Source: Craterostigma plantagineum (taxonomy: Eukaryota > Streptophyta > Magnoliopsida > Lamiales > Linderniaceae). Taken from it: DNA of 64,000 bases. The DNA lies in assembly GCA_027422505.1 (NCBI GenBank), contig JAPQWV010000018.1, positions 19,176,001-19,240,000 of the forward strand, read 5' to 3'. This document shows, piece after piece, positions 54,101 through 63,236 of this stretch. The position numbers and the translations under genes are program-made. Every line of letters begins with the position of its first letter. The stretch's first letter is position 1. The notes under the pieces are model-generated. The model saw only the letters and a program-made list of their open reading frames with translations, was not told the origin of the DNA and made no database searches.

Positions 54101-55630
54101 CTTGATAGCGAATACCAGATAGGCTTCGCATCCGGATCTGATCAGTCGTTGGGCTTTCAACGCTGATATCCTAGACATCATAGTCCCCTTGCTAGTTCCT
54201 ACGAACTTAAGGGGTTCATCCCCGTCCATATTGAGCGTGACTATCTTGCGGTGGCAGTCTATGACGGCTCCGTACTTCGATAGCCAATCCATTCCGAGGA
54301 TCACCTCATAATCATTCATAGGAATTATTATGAGGTCTATGGGTAATTCCTTATCCCCGATTACTACTGGGCAATTCCCGTAGTATGTGGTTAGTTTGGG
54401 TGGGATTCCCGTTTGGAACTGTTACGCTATACTCGAACTCAGCTCTATGAGGCGTGACTCCTACTCTCGTTACGTACTTAGTAGATGCGAACGAGTGAGT
54501 CGCTCCCGAGTCAACTAAGATGCATGTGGGGGTTTGGTGAACGAGGAGGGTACCTGTTACCACGGCCGGGTTGTTTTCCGCTTCCTCGGATGTTAGAGTG
54601 TAAACCCGGGCCGGTACCCTTGGTGGTGCTGCCTGGTTTCCAGCTTGGCTTCCGGATCCACTTTCTGGACATGCCCTCAGGTAGTGGCCCGTCTTGCCAC
54701 ATTTGAAGCAGGTGGCGTTCTGAGAATTGCAGACTCCCGTGTGCCTTCGTGCACACTTAGGGCATATGGGTAGGTTTAGCTGGGGCCTACCCTGATTCGG
54801 GTTGAACTGTGGGGGTGGTCCAGGTCGCTTTTGAACTTTCTGATTCCCGTCTTTGGGAATGAACTGCCGTTTTGGGTTGCCTCCGCTTCCTTGCGGTCCT
54901 TGTACAAATTTGCGCTTTGCTTCCTGAGCACGAGCAATTCTGGCCTCTGCCTGCTCCGCCACAAGCGCTCTCTCCCCGTCATACTTACATCCCGATACAG
55001 CTCGGGCTTCAACCCTTCCATGAACCGCTCGATCTTGAGCGCGTCCGTGCTAACCATATGAGCAGCGAACCTCGAAAGCTGCTCAAACTTCCTGATGTAC
55101 TCCGCCACGGTCATTGTTCCTTGGCGGAGGTTGATGAACTCAGTCATCCTTTGAGCTCTGACCGGGGCGGTGTAGTACTTCCCTCGAAAGATTTCCTTGA
55201 ACCGATCCCAGCTCATCGTTAGAGGGTTTTCGACGGCTGAGATGGTTTCCCACCAGTGCCCAGCGCTCCCCCTTAGCAGGTAGGCAGCGCACATGACCTT
55301 CTCCGCCTCAGGGGTGCGGCTGTGCTGGAACATGTTCTCCAGCGTCCTCAGCCAATCCTCGGCGGATGTAGGGTCTACAGCATCCTCGAACAGCGGAGGA
55401 TTAAGCTTTCTGAACCTCTCCCCGATCATCTCAATTCGCTCGGGTGGGGGAGGTAAGCCAGCTGATTGCCCACCAGCAGTTTGCTGCTGGATCAGCTGCT
55501 GAATCTGGGCCGACTGTTGCCGGACCAATTCAGTTAGTTGCAGGATGGTAGCATCCCGGCTATCAGGAGGGTTATTAGTATCCCTACTCTGATCAGACTC
55601 CCTACTTCCTTCACCCCTAAGTCTAACCAT
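51180..55630 (-). pseudogene. Chromovirus gag-pol, several frame breaks
   Basis: Gag starts at 55630 (MVRLRGEG) with the retrotransposon gag core (AGHWWETI, TMTVAEYIRKFEQL). The zinc knuckle CFKCGKTGHYLRAC lies near 54690, and the protease motif LVDSGATHSF near 54500. RT includes GMDWLSKYG upstream, [12 protein letters not shown], and the catalytic [10 protein letters not shown] near 53490. RNase H has [15 protein letters not shown]. Integrase has the zinc-binding [24 protein letters not shown] and IVSDRDSRF. The tail after LRKYIADP resembles a chromodomain-type end. Breaks: a frame change near 54966 (gag), another near 54377, stops at 53666-53668 (RT), 51968-51970 (integrase) and 51329-51331. 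It cannot be autonomous as it stands. Confidence 0.92.
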
Positions 55631-55771
55631 CTTCTCAACCTATCCTGATAATTCCTAAGGCCAATAAGTTAAACCATTCAAGAAATTCACATAACATGGT
55701 ACTTACCAGCAAGGCCGCTTCCGTGCTTTTGAGTGTGTGTGTATGGACAGTCTGCAGGATCTGTGACCGTA

Positions 55772-55783
55772 GCTCTGATACCA
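55772..55783 (-). other. Primer binding site, tRNA-iMet
   Basis: TGGTATCAGAGC on the minus strand, three bases inside the LTR end at 55787, complementary to the 3' end of initiator tRNA-Met. Confidence 0.92.
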
Positions 55784-55786
55784 CCC

Positions 55787-56434
55787 TGTCAGGACCCGTC
55801 GTCCCGCCCTTGTATTACGTTCTAATCCTAAGTGCCTAACGCTTTGTTATCGTGCAAACGCGTAAAGTGCAAATATAAATTTTCATTTTTGAAATGCGTG
55901 CGGAAGTCTTATTCACAAGTCAAAAGAATGTTCTAAATTGTTTGACATTTCATCATGCTCCTATCTATTCAAAACACAAGTGCGTGTGTGTAAATATATG
56001 CAGCAAAATCTCCCTATGCGCCCGGCCTTCACAGGCCGTCATCCATACACACACTCCCACCTCAAAAGCAGACGGATAGCATCAAAAGATCGGCCTTGCA
56101 TAACAGTCGGATTACGTACCGCGATCGTCAGTACCTACAATACGTAACGTAAATAATGAGCCACCGAGGCTCAGTAAGCAGAAATTATGCATGTATGCAC
56201 GTGTCCTAGCGATCGACAATCCACGCCGTCGTTTTCTAATGCTCATACTCTTTTTCTTATACTCGTACTCTTTTCCCGACTCATACTCTTTTTCTCATGC
56301 TCTTACTTCATGCGGGCCCTCGGCTTTCAGTCCCACTATGCGCCATCTTATAGAGATCTCAAGTGTGGAGGTTCACACACTGGAAGGTCACCCGAAGGAA
56401 TCTTCCCTTACTCAGTGTGGCCTCCACGCGAGCG
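55787..56434 (-). mobile_element. Proximal 648 bp of the chromovirus 5' LTR
   Basis: Starts TGTCAGGACCC and matches 48356-49003 without gaps. It stops at GAGCG (56430-56434), where the Athila-like LTR begins; the other copy continues with CTTCTCACTGG at the same point (49004). Confidence 0.92.
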
Positions 56435-58101
56435 TGATCGCGTGTGTGTATGTTTAAATTAAAAGATCGTGCGAGTACGTCAAGTAATAATTAAAACGAA
56501 TATATTATAACTAGAATCACGCGCGATAGGCAGTGTACCTATCGTTTGTAATATAGCTATAGCGAATATCCGAGTATCGAACACGAGGAATAAATTGAGT
56601 ACTAGTATTAACCTATCGACTCGATATTTAACCTAAATAAAATAACAGGATTTGTTTATATTACGAACTAACTTAACAGAGCAATTTAAAGGATCGAAAG
56701 ACTAAGGAACACAACTAGAAGTAATAAGAGTGACTTAAGATGACAAATATGTGTCCGGGATTCGAATCCCGCTGAGTTTTGTTGGCTAAGGCTTACGGAA
56801 TATCACTCCTACGTGATTATCGACTAAATCGCAGTAATTTCCTACCCACTCACGGATTTGCTGTCGCCCTAAACGTTCGTGGGGATCTAAATTCAGCGAT
56901 TACTAGACAGCGAGGATCGAGTATTTGCTGTCGCCCTATACTCGAATCCTAACGTCTACGAACGGCCTAATCGTTATTTAGCTGTCGCCCTAAACGATAT
57001 ACCACACATGCATATCAACACGTAGACATATTGATACGAAGAAACAACATCATAGAACGATAAATAGTCGAATACACGTGTTCACGATTATCCTACGCCT
57101 TAACTACAACATAACCCAACGTTCATCTATTCCCAAACACACAAGAGAGTTAGCTACTCATATTAAGCATAACAACAACGAGATTCAAAGGAAACGAAGA
57201 TAAAGAACTCATAAAACCTCCCTAAGAAGTAGTATGGCGGTTCTGAGGTGGAGCTCTCGTTCCTCGATCGACTGGGCGTGGCTACGTTGTTGGATCGTCC
57301 CTTCAGCTTCTCCGAATCACAAGGTTGCTTCTAGTGTTCTTCCTCCTCCCTTTTCTCTCAATTTTTCGTCTCTATCCAGTTGTTCTTCAGTTCTAAGGAA
57401 AGCCCTCCTTTTATGCTTCGAAAATGGGCTAAAACCCTGAAATTAGGCATGTTCACGGCCTCTTAACGGGCCTTCACGGCCGTGAAGGCGGCTAAAAACC
57501 CTATTTCTTGACTTCCTGGCACGAGTCACGGCCTCGTGCACCGATCTTCACGGCCGTGACGGCGGTTTAAACCCTAAATATTGACTCTCTGGAGAGGGTC
57601 ACGGCCTCTTGCATACAGGTTCACGGCCGTGACAGTGAATAGCATAGCGTTTGCTCAGTCTCTGCCGCGAGTCACGGCCTTTGACATGAGTATTCACGGC
57701 CGTGACACGTTCCTTAAAACTCTCTGTCCACGTTCACGGCTTCTTACATGATCGTTCACGGCCGCGACACTGGATCTTGAGCTCTCTGCCCACGTTCACG
57801 GCCTTGTGCAAAGTGATTCACGGCCGTGACTGTTGGAACTTTTTCTCCTTGAGCTTACTGCCCTCGTTCACGGCCTCTTGCAAGAGAGTTCACGGCCGTG
57901 ACTTGTTACTGGCAGCTTCAAACTTTGCCGTTTTTGCGTTGTTTTCGCCTCGTTTTCGTTCCTCTTTTCTCGATAATCATTCGAAGGTCCTACAATATTT
58001 AAATGAGTGTAAATAGAGCCAATAAATGCATGGAATGATCAAAAGTTTCCTATTATAACCCAAATAAACATAACAATAAACGTCTTAATATACGTTTATC
58101 A
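56435..58101 (-). mobile_element. 3' LTR of the Athila-like element, 1667 bp
   Basis: Bounded by TGATCGCG at 56435 and CGTTTATCA at 58101, next to a purine tract. It holds GCTGTCGCCCTA three times (about 56869, 56930, 56981) and a palindrome array at 57450-57905. Confidence 0.85.
57450..57905. repeat. Array of TCACGGCCGTGA palindromes in the LTR
   Basis: Seven copies of the 12-bp palindrome (one with a mismatch, near 57754) about 65-75 bp apart. Between them lie half-sites of the form TCACGGCCTCTTGCA, all facing the same way. Confidence 0.88.
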
Positions 58102-58141
58102 AACCTCCCCACACTTAAGCTTTTGCTTGTCCTCAAGCAAA
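58102..58141 (-). other. Polypurine tract with adjacent hairpin
   Basis: On the minus strand, in order: stem TTTGCTTG, loop AGGA, stem CAAGCAAA (58141-58122), then CTTAAGTGTGGGGAGG, then two T and the LTR start at 58101. Confidence 0.85.
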
Positions 58142-59360
58142 TTAAAAAGCAAGAAAAGGTTATCAAGATAACGGCACGACCATTCACAATTCACCAACGC
58201 AGATGGAAAACACAAAATGGAATCAAGCAAGCAATTATGGACACTGCAAAAAATAATCAGCACTAATCGACACGAATTTCCTTAGCACTACTAATCGAGA
58301 TCCACACCTCGCAGGGATTCACTCAAATCACTCAGTGTATAGGCTAAAAAAATCGGTGAATCACTCAATTCATGCAATAATCTAGTCTAAACCATATGCT
58401 TGCAAGTCAATCGCACGTCTACTACTTAAAGCAGTTAGCATGAATCAGAAGGTCTTTTTCGGGTTAAATGGGTTCAGATAGTATTGAAGTGGTAATGGAA
58501 TCACATATGAGTAGCAGTCGTGTCGATCTTCATGTCATTGTCTAAAGCACGTCAACAATTCGCCTTTCTGATTACGCCGTCTTCATATTCTTATTTTTGC
58601 TGCGTTCCACAATGCCTTTCTTCTTCCAAGTCTATAAATTAGGGGATGATGTGGAAAACACGAGACCGGAAGATTATGAGAGGAAAGGTTCTTTTTTTTT
58701 TTTTCTTCTTCTTCTTCTTTTCTTTTCTTTTTTTCTTTTTTTTTTTTTTTTTCTTTTTTTCTTTTTTTTCAACAAACTGTTCACTTCCGGCGGGCCGTCA
58801 TCTCTGCGCTTTCCGACTTTGACATTTGACTTTCACTTCCGCTTAACTCGGGTTCAAATGATCTCTAGAGGCTTATTTAGGTCAGAGGGTTATGATATAC
58901 GAGGTGTAAGGAATAAATAGGCTTAGGCACAAAGTGACTAACTACGGTGATCAGTCGTGGTCGGGAACTTTGGCCGTGGACTTATTTCCTAATGCCTTCG
59001 TCATATTCATACAAAACATACTATAAGCAATTTCAATGCGTATCAAACAAGCAAGTTCTAGAGAGACGTAAATTATGCACTACTCACACAACCAAGAAAA
59101 AATGAGCAAAAGCTCGTCAGCTCAAACTCTCACAACGAACATGGGTTATGTGTGTGAATCTCTCAAAGTAACACTTTATCTATTCATGCTGAAAAGATTA
59201 AATCACTGATGCATGTCTTTATCGCTCACTAGACTCCCTAATATGCAATCCACATTGAGATGAATGCAAATAATCATGCCAAACTTTTATAAATTTAAAA
59301 GCCCAAAACACGTCATAAAAAATTTTCACGTAACTTTTCAACAAAATTTCTTAACAAAAT
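58142..59360. other. Non-coding region of the Athila-like element
   Basis: No credible ORF. A T-rich low-complexity tract (T, TC) fills about 58689-58770. Confidence 0.65.
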
Positions 59361-59401
59361 TCCCCCTCCCCACACTTAAGATTCACGTTGTCCTCAACGT
59401 G
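59361..59401 (-). other. Second hairpin-plus-purine box
   Basis: On the minus strand: stem CACGTTG, loop AGGA, stem CAACGTG (59401-59384), then CTTAAGTGTGGGGAGGGGG. It repeats the layout of the box at 58102-58141 with different stem bases, between the accessory ORF and the LTR. Confidence 0.85.
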
Positions 59402-59701
59402 TAAAAGAAATAACAGGTAGGTAAAAGAAGTTGAAAAGAACGTGACTCCCCTGAAAAATTGGCGTGGCCCTGCCTCTATCATTTGATGTAGTTTGAACAT
59501 GGTTGCTTCACTGATTGTGAATATTTTGGTTCGTAGTCTGAATTCGTGTCACGTTTCCTGTAAGCACTTAATAAGAAAATTAAACGTACGATGGAAATAA
59601 AAAGTAATAGCAAAACGAGTCATAATCATCAAAAGTGTCGTGATGACTAAACCAAACACACAAAGTGTTTTACAAAAGAAAAATTCCAACTGAAGTCGGA
59701 A

Positions 59702-61024
59702 CTAAGGTGGTGGTGGTGGTGAGGGCTGCCGAGGGCGAAGGAACGCCAGCGACTCCTGTGATCGCCTGACCGCGTCGTTCATGGCTTGAAGGGCCTGCTC
59801 ATATCGCTGTTGCTCCTCGCGGTAGCGTCGGTGGGCTTCCTCGTTTCGACGCTCATACTCTTCCTGGCGCCGTCGTGTCTCCTCATCGCGTCGAATGGCC
59901 TCCTCGTTGTAGCGTAGCATGTCCTCGCGCAGTGTGTGAAGGTCGGCGACTGAGGCAAAACGAGCAACCCCTGATGATTCGCCCTCGTGATAACCAGAGG
60001 AATGGGAAGGGCCGGCAGTGTCGGAGTGAACTGGGAATGGCCCCACGCCCTCAATTTGTAGTGGCTCTGGGTAGTCGCCCAGGTCTGTCTGCCCATGGTA
60101 GACCTCATGCCAGACGTAAACCTTGTTCGAGCGAGACCAGGTGGGAGCCTTGATCAACATTTTCATCTTCACCATCATATCCTCGTTGACCGGATTACGC
60201 CCGCCCACAATCTCCATCTCCGGTGGATTTTCTGGCCATAGGTTAAGGCCTTTGATGATCCTAGTAACAAATGGCGCTACTGCGATCTTCCCGTGGCTAC
60301 GAACGTCGGCCTGTGCCGCGAAGGCGTGCTTCAGGGCCATTCCTAGGTGTACGTGTTCCCCGCGCTGCATCTTGAGTAAATAGAAGAGGTCGCGAAGGCC
60401 TATCGCGCCGTGTGAATCGCCCCTAGGTGTGAGCGAAGTTGTCAGGAGCCGGTGGATATATCGCAGGCCGGGGCTCCTGAGCGACGAGGCCTTCGACGTT
60501 TTGATGCTGAAGGGGGGCTCGCCGGCTCTCGTAATCTCTGCCCAACCGGCCTGTCGGACATCCGGGTTTTCCAGATAATTCTTGTAGTATAAGTCTTGTA
60601 GTCCTTGATGCCCGTAAGGTAGCTCTGGTGTTCCCATTGCACGGCAGAAGTCTTTAATAGTAACCACCTCCTCCGTGTTAAACGCCCGGAATGTGATCTT
60701 GTTCCGGCCAAATTCTTCGTGGGCGAAGGTGGACAGGAACTCCAGTGTCAGCTCCTTATATCCCGGCTCGTCGATGTGGAAGAATTCTAGCCACCCACTC
60801 AGTGACAGGTAGCCGGCCACCTGCTGGTCAATGTTGTACTTTTCCAGCGTGTCGTGGTCAATTTGGTCGGTCGGGATGAACTCCGTGTTCTTTAGCCTGT
60901 TGTAACGGGCCTGGTGCGTCTCGTCATCAAACTGCCCCATAGACTCTAGCAGTGACGGTGTGCGGCTCGTGCTTGGGCCTCGACGTTGACGACTCGTTGA
61001 TGCAGATGAGCGGCTTCGACCCAT
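59702..61024 (-). CDS. Athila-type accessory ORF (ORF1/env-position protein)
   Basis: 440 residues, intact. It begins MGRSRSSASTSRQRRGPSTS, a basic serine-rich head. A globular part at about 50-300 follows (GYLSLSGWLEFFHIDEPGYK, LTLEFLSTFAHEEFG, FRAFNTEEVV), which I recognise as the domain found in plant ATHILA/retrotransposon ORF1 proteins. The end has a long charged coiled-coil (about 365-430, repeats of ERRNEEAHRRYREEQQR type) and a proline tail. There is no signal peptide or transmembrane helix, so it is not a classical envelope protein despite its place after integrase. A splice acceptor (TTCTAG, 61031-61030) lies five bases before the ATG, and a donor AG|GTAGGT lies at 61629. This suggests a spliced subgenomic mRNA with a 600-nt intron. 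Confidence 0.8.
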   Translation of the reverse strand: MGRSRSSASTSRQRRGPSTSRTPSLLESMGQFDDETHQARYNRLKNTEFIPTDQIDHDTLEKYNIDQQVAGYLSLSGWLEFFHIDEPGYKELTLEFLSTFAHEEFGRNKITFRAFNTEEVVTIKDFCRAMGTPELPYGHQGLQDLYYKNYLENPDVRQAGWAEITRAGEPPFSIKTSKASSLRSPGLRYIHRLLTTSLTPRGDSHGAIGLRDLFYLLKMQRGEHVHLGMALKHAFAAQADVRSHGKIAVAPFVTRIIKGLNLWPENPPEMEIVGGRNPVNEDMMVKMKMLIKAPTWSRSNKVYVWHEVYHGQTDLGDYPEPLQIEGVGPFPVHSDTAGPSHSSGYHEGESSGVARFASVADLHTLREDMLRYNEEAIRRDEETRRRQEEYERRNEEAHRRYREEQQRYEQALQAMNDAVRRSQESLAFLRPRQPSPPPPP

Positions 61025-61029
61025 AGTAC

Positions 61030-61629
61030 CTAGAAGTGCAAATGTTAGTTGGCGAGAAAAAGATAATAAACACAGCTCGACTCGACCAACGTAGCGACAA
61101 AATTGACAATTCTAAAGCAAGAACATATGAACATTCAAAGCGGCATTTTGTCGAACACATAATAGACCAACTAAAATACTCATTCAAATCGCAATAATCG
61201 ATTAACCAAGCACAATCTGCAACTTCAGACGATGAATCAACGCTAAGTAAACCATTAAACGCAATCAATTCCGTTCCAAATTCCAAATTCCCCAATTTGT
61301 AAAATTAGGGTTTATCTTTCCCAAATGAAAATTATTGGACGGAATCACGAAATTACTCGAACCCAAGGCATTCATAGCATATATTTAACCATAAAAGAGC
61401 AATGCAAATACCATATTGACCCAAATTGTAAAAACCCCAAATTTCGAAAATTAGGGTTCATAGTGCCAATCATGGAAATTAACGGACGAAATCAAGAAAT
61501 TGATCTAACCCATCATGTTTAAAGCAATAATCGATCCATGAAAGAGCAATGTAAACGTTCATTTCGAACTCAAATCCGAAAAAAATATGCGAAAATCGTC
61601 TATTAAAGCTTTGGGAGAAAAGAACCTAC
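61030..61629 (-). other. Predicted leader intron of the accessory ORF
   Basis: Minus-strand donor CGAG|GTAGGT at 61630/61629 and acceptor CACTTCTAG ending at 61030. The sequence is AT-rich and non-coding between them. Splicing is inferred. Confidence 0.5.
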
Positions 61630-61825
61630 CTCGTTGATTTAATCACTGTGAAAAAGAGGTGAAACGAGTTGTGCGGTGTCGCCGGAAATTCGAGCTGCTG
61701 AAAGGATCCGAGATGTGGTGATTTTGGAGTGAAAGTTATGATGAATTTTGAATCGTCGGTGATTTGGAAGTGAAGAAGATGAAAAAAATGATGAAATGGT
61801 ATTTTAAGAGTGAAAATCGACACAT

Positions 61826-61988
61826 TCACGGCCGTGCACAGCGAATCGCAGGCCGTGAATGAGAGCAGAAGGTAAAGCTCGCCTAAGTCACGGCCGTGAA
61901 CATTAAGACACAGGCCGTGAATGCGGACAGCAAGTAAAGCTCGCCTAAGTCACGGCCGTGAATCTTATGACACTGGCCGTGACTCTTA

Positions 61989-62023
<35 letters not shown>

Positions 62024-62305
62024 TTTTATTTTTTTATTTTTATTTTTTTTATTTTATTTTTTCTTTATTTTTTTTTATGATTTTTATTATTATTATTATT
62101 ATTTTTTTTTAAAAAAAAATTTCCCGCTCGTGTTCACGGCCGTGAGGTGTACGCCTCTGGCCGTGACTTGAGGCAGTGAGGGAAGTGTGTTGTGTTCGTG
62201 TTATTCACGGCCGTGGATGGATAAGCGCATAGCCGTGAATAGAAGCAGTGGCCGTTGCTGTGCGGAGTCGCGGCCGTGACTCCGTAGTAATTGGCCGTGA
62301 CTACG
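61826..62305. repeat. Second array of TCACGGCCGTGA palindromes
   Basis: Six palindrome copies, some with one or two mismatches, alternate with half-sites of the form (A/T)GGCCGTGA. The half-sites face the other way from those in the LTR array. T-rich and TA-rich tracts at 61985-62125 and 62308-62375 split and flank the array. Confidence 0.85.
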
Positions 62306-62597
62306 ATTTTTTTTTTTATTTATTTATTTATTTATTTATTTGTTTTATTTTATTTTATTTTTTTTTTTCGTTTTTTTTTTTGAGAGTATTATGATTATTA
62401 TTTAATATATATTTTAACTATGATTGACACGCAATCGACGAATTTTTTCGAGAATGATTTGCGCGAAGGAAAATCTTGTAATCGACAAGAGAAATATCAC
62501 TTTCTCACGCGGCGTCAAATCTTCCAAGTCAAAAATTCGTCTGTATCATTTAATGGATTGCCGGGTATGATAATGATATTTTTGTACCGTTCATGCC

Positions 62598-62605
62598 TAT
62601 AAATA
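62598..62605 (+). promoter_or_regulatory. TATA box of the plus-strand small ORF
   Basis: CC-TATAAATA-GA, 94 bp before the ATG at 62692, followed by an A/C-rich leader. The only good TATA box in this non-coding part of the element. Confidence 0.55.
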
Positions 62606-62691
62606 GACAGTGGTAGAACAACACAATAGCATCATCTACCATAAACCCACGTCTTTAACAATCTTATTTTCGAAAGAGTTATCTAGCCACT

Positions 62692-62856
62692 ATGAATTGG
62701 GGACAGCAGCAAGGTCGTGAGGATGAGAGTGAGGAGTATGCAAGGGTTCGTCGTAATTTAGATATGGTATCACTCTACCTTGCTCTTCTTTTGGGCTTGT
62801 TTGGAGTTTTACTTGCTTTCGTGTGTTGGGTTATCACAAGGTGCACTTGTGTGTAA
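62692..62856 (+). CDS. Small membrane-protein ORF antisense to the Athila-like element
   Basis: 54 residues starting MNWGQQQGREDESEEYARVR, then one hydrophobic segment (LYLALLLGLFGVLLAFV) and a cysteine-containing end (ITRCTCV). It has a TATA box 94 bp upstream and AATAAA at 62875-62880, so it looks like a complete small transcription unit opposite in direction to the retrotransposon. I do not recognise the protein. Antisense accessory ORFs are known in some plant gypsy elements, but no homology to these is claimed. It could also be chance; the ORF is short. Confidence 0.5.
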   Translation: MNWGQQQGREDESEEYARVRRNLDMVSLYLALLLGLFGVLLAFVCWVITRCTCV

Positions 62857-62880
62857 CCCGCCCTTATGAAGCAAAATAAA

Positions 62881-63236
62881 CTATTGTTCTGTCTTTTGCG
62901 TCATTCGCTGTTTTAATTTGCTTTTGTGTTGGTCTTTCACACGTTGTAATGGTATTGTAACCATCGTTTATGAAGTAAAACTATCGTTCCTATCTCGTCT
63001 CTAGACTCTGCGTTGTACCCATTTGTAATAAACTTATTATTAATTAAAATATTATTATTGTTGTTTTATTTAATTTAATTTATATAAGTTTTAGATTATT
63101 AATTAATATTATTATATATATATTTTATTTTTATTATTTTTTAATTTATAATGCTTAAAACATAAATAAAAATACCTGGGCTGCCTCCCAAGAAGCGCTT
63201 CTTTAACGTCGTGAGCCGGACGTACCCTTTTTCGTT
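62881..63236. other. AT-rich spacer after integrase
   Basis: Contains TTA/TAT low-complexity DNA (about 63010-63165). No gene seen. Confidence 0.6.

Larger units (their letters stand above)
48356..56434 (-). mobile_element. Ty3/gypsy chromovirus (Tekay/Del type), decayed, 5' LTR interrupted
   Basis: Minus-strand order is 5' LTR (from 55787 upward, cut at 56434), tRNA-iMet primer site, gag, protease, RT, RNase H, integrase with chromodomain-like tail, polypurine tract, 3' LTR (51159 down to 48356). The first 648 bp of the LTR at low coordinates and the 648 bp at 55787-56434 align without gaps; I count 8 differences by eye. The rest of the 5' LTR should lie beyond the Athila-like insertion, outside the window. 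Confidence 0.92.

Noticed and set aside
58597..58920. 107-codon plus-strand ORF with a phenylalanine run
   Set aside because: Produced by the poly-T/TC tract in non-coding retrotransposon DNA.
59702..61024. Calling the accessory ORF a true envelope gene
   Set aside because: No signal peptide, no membrane helix and no fusion-type sequence; its end is a charged coiled-coil and proline tail.
61921..62112. Plus-strand ORF encoding poly-aromatic/isoleucine tract
   Set aside because: Translation of (TA)n and poly-T low complexity.
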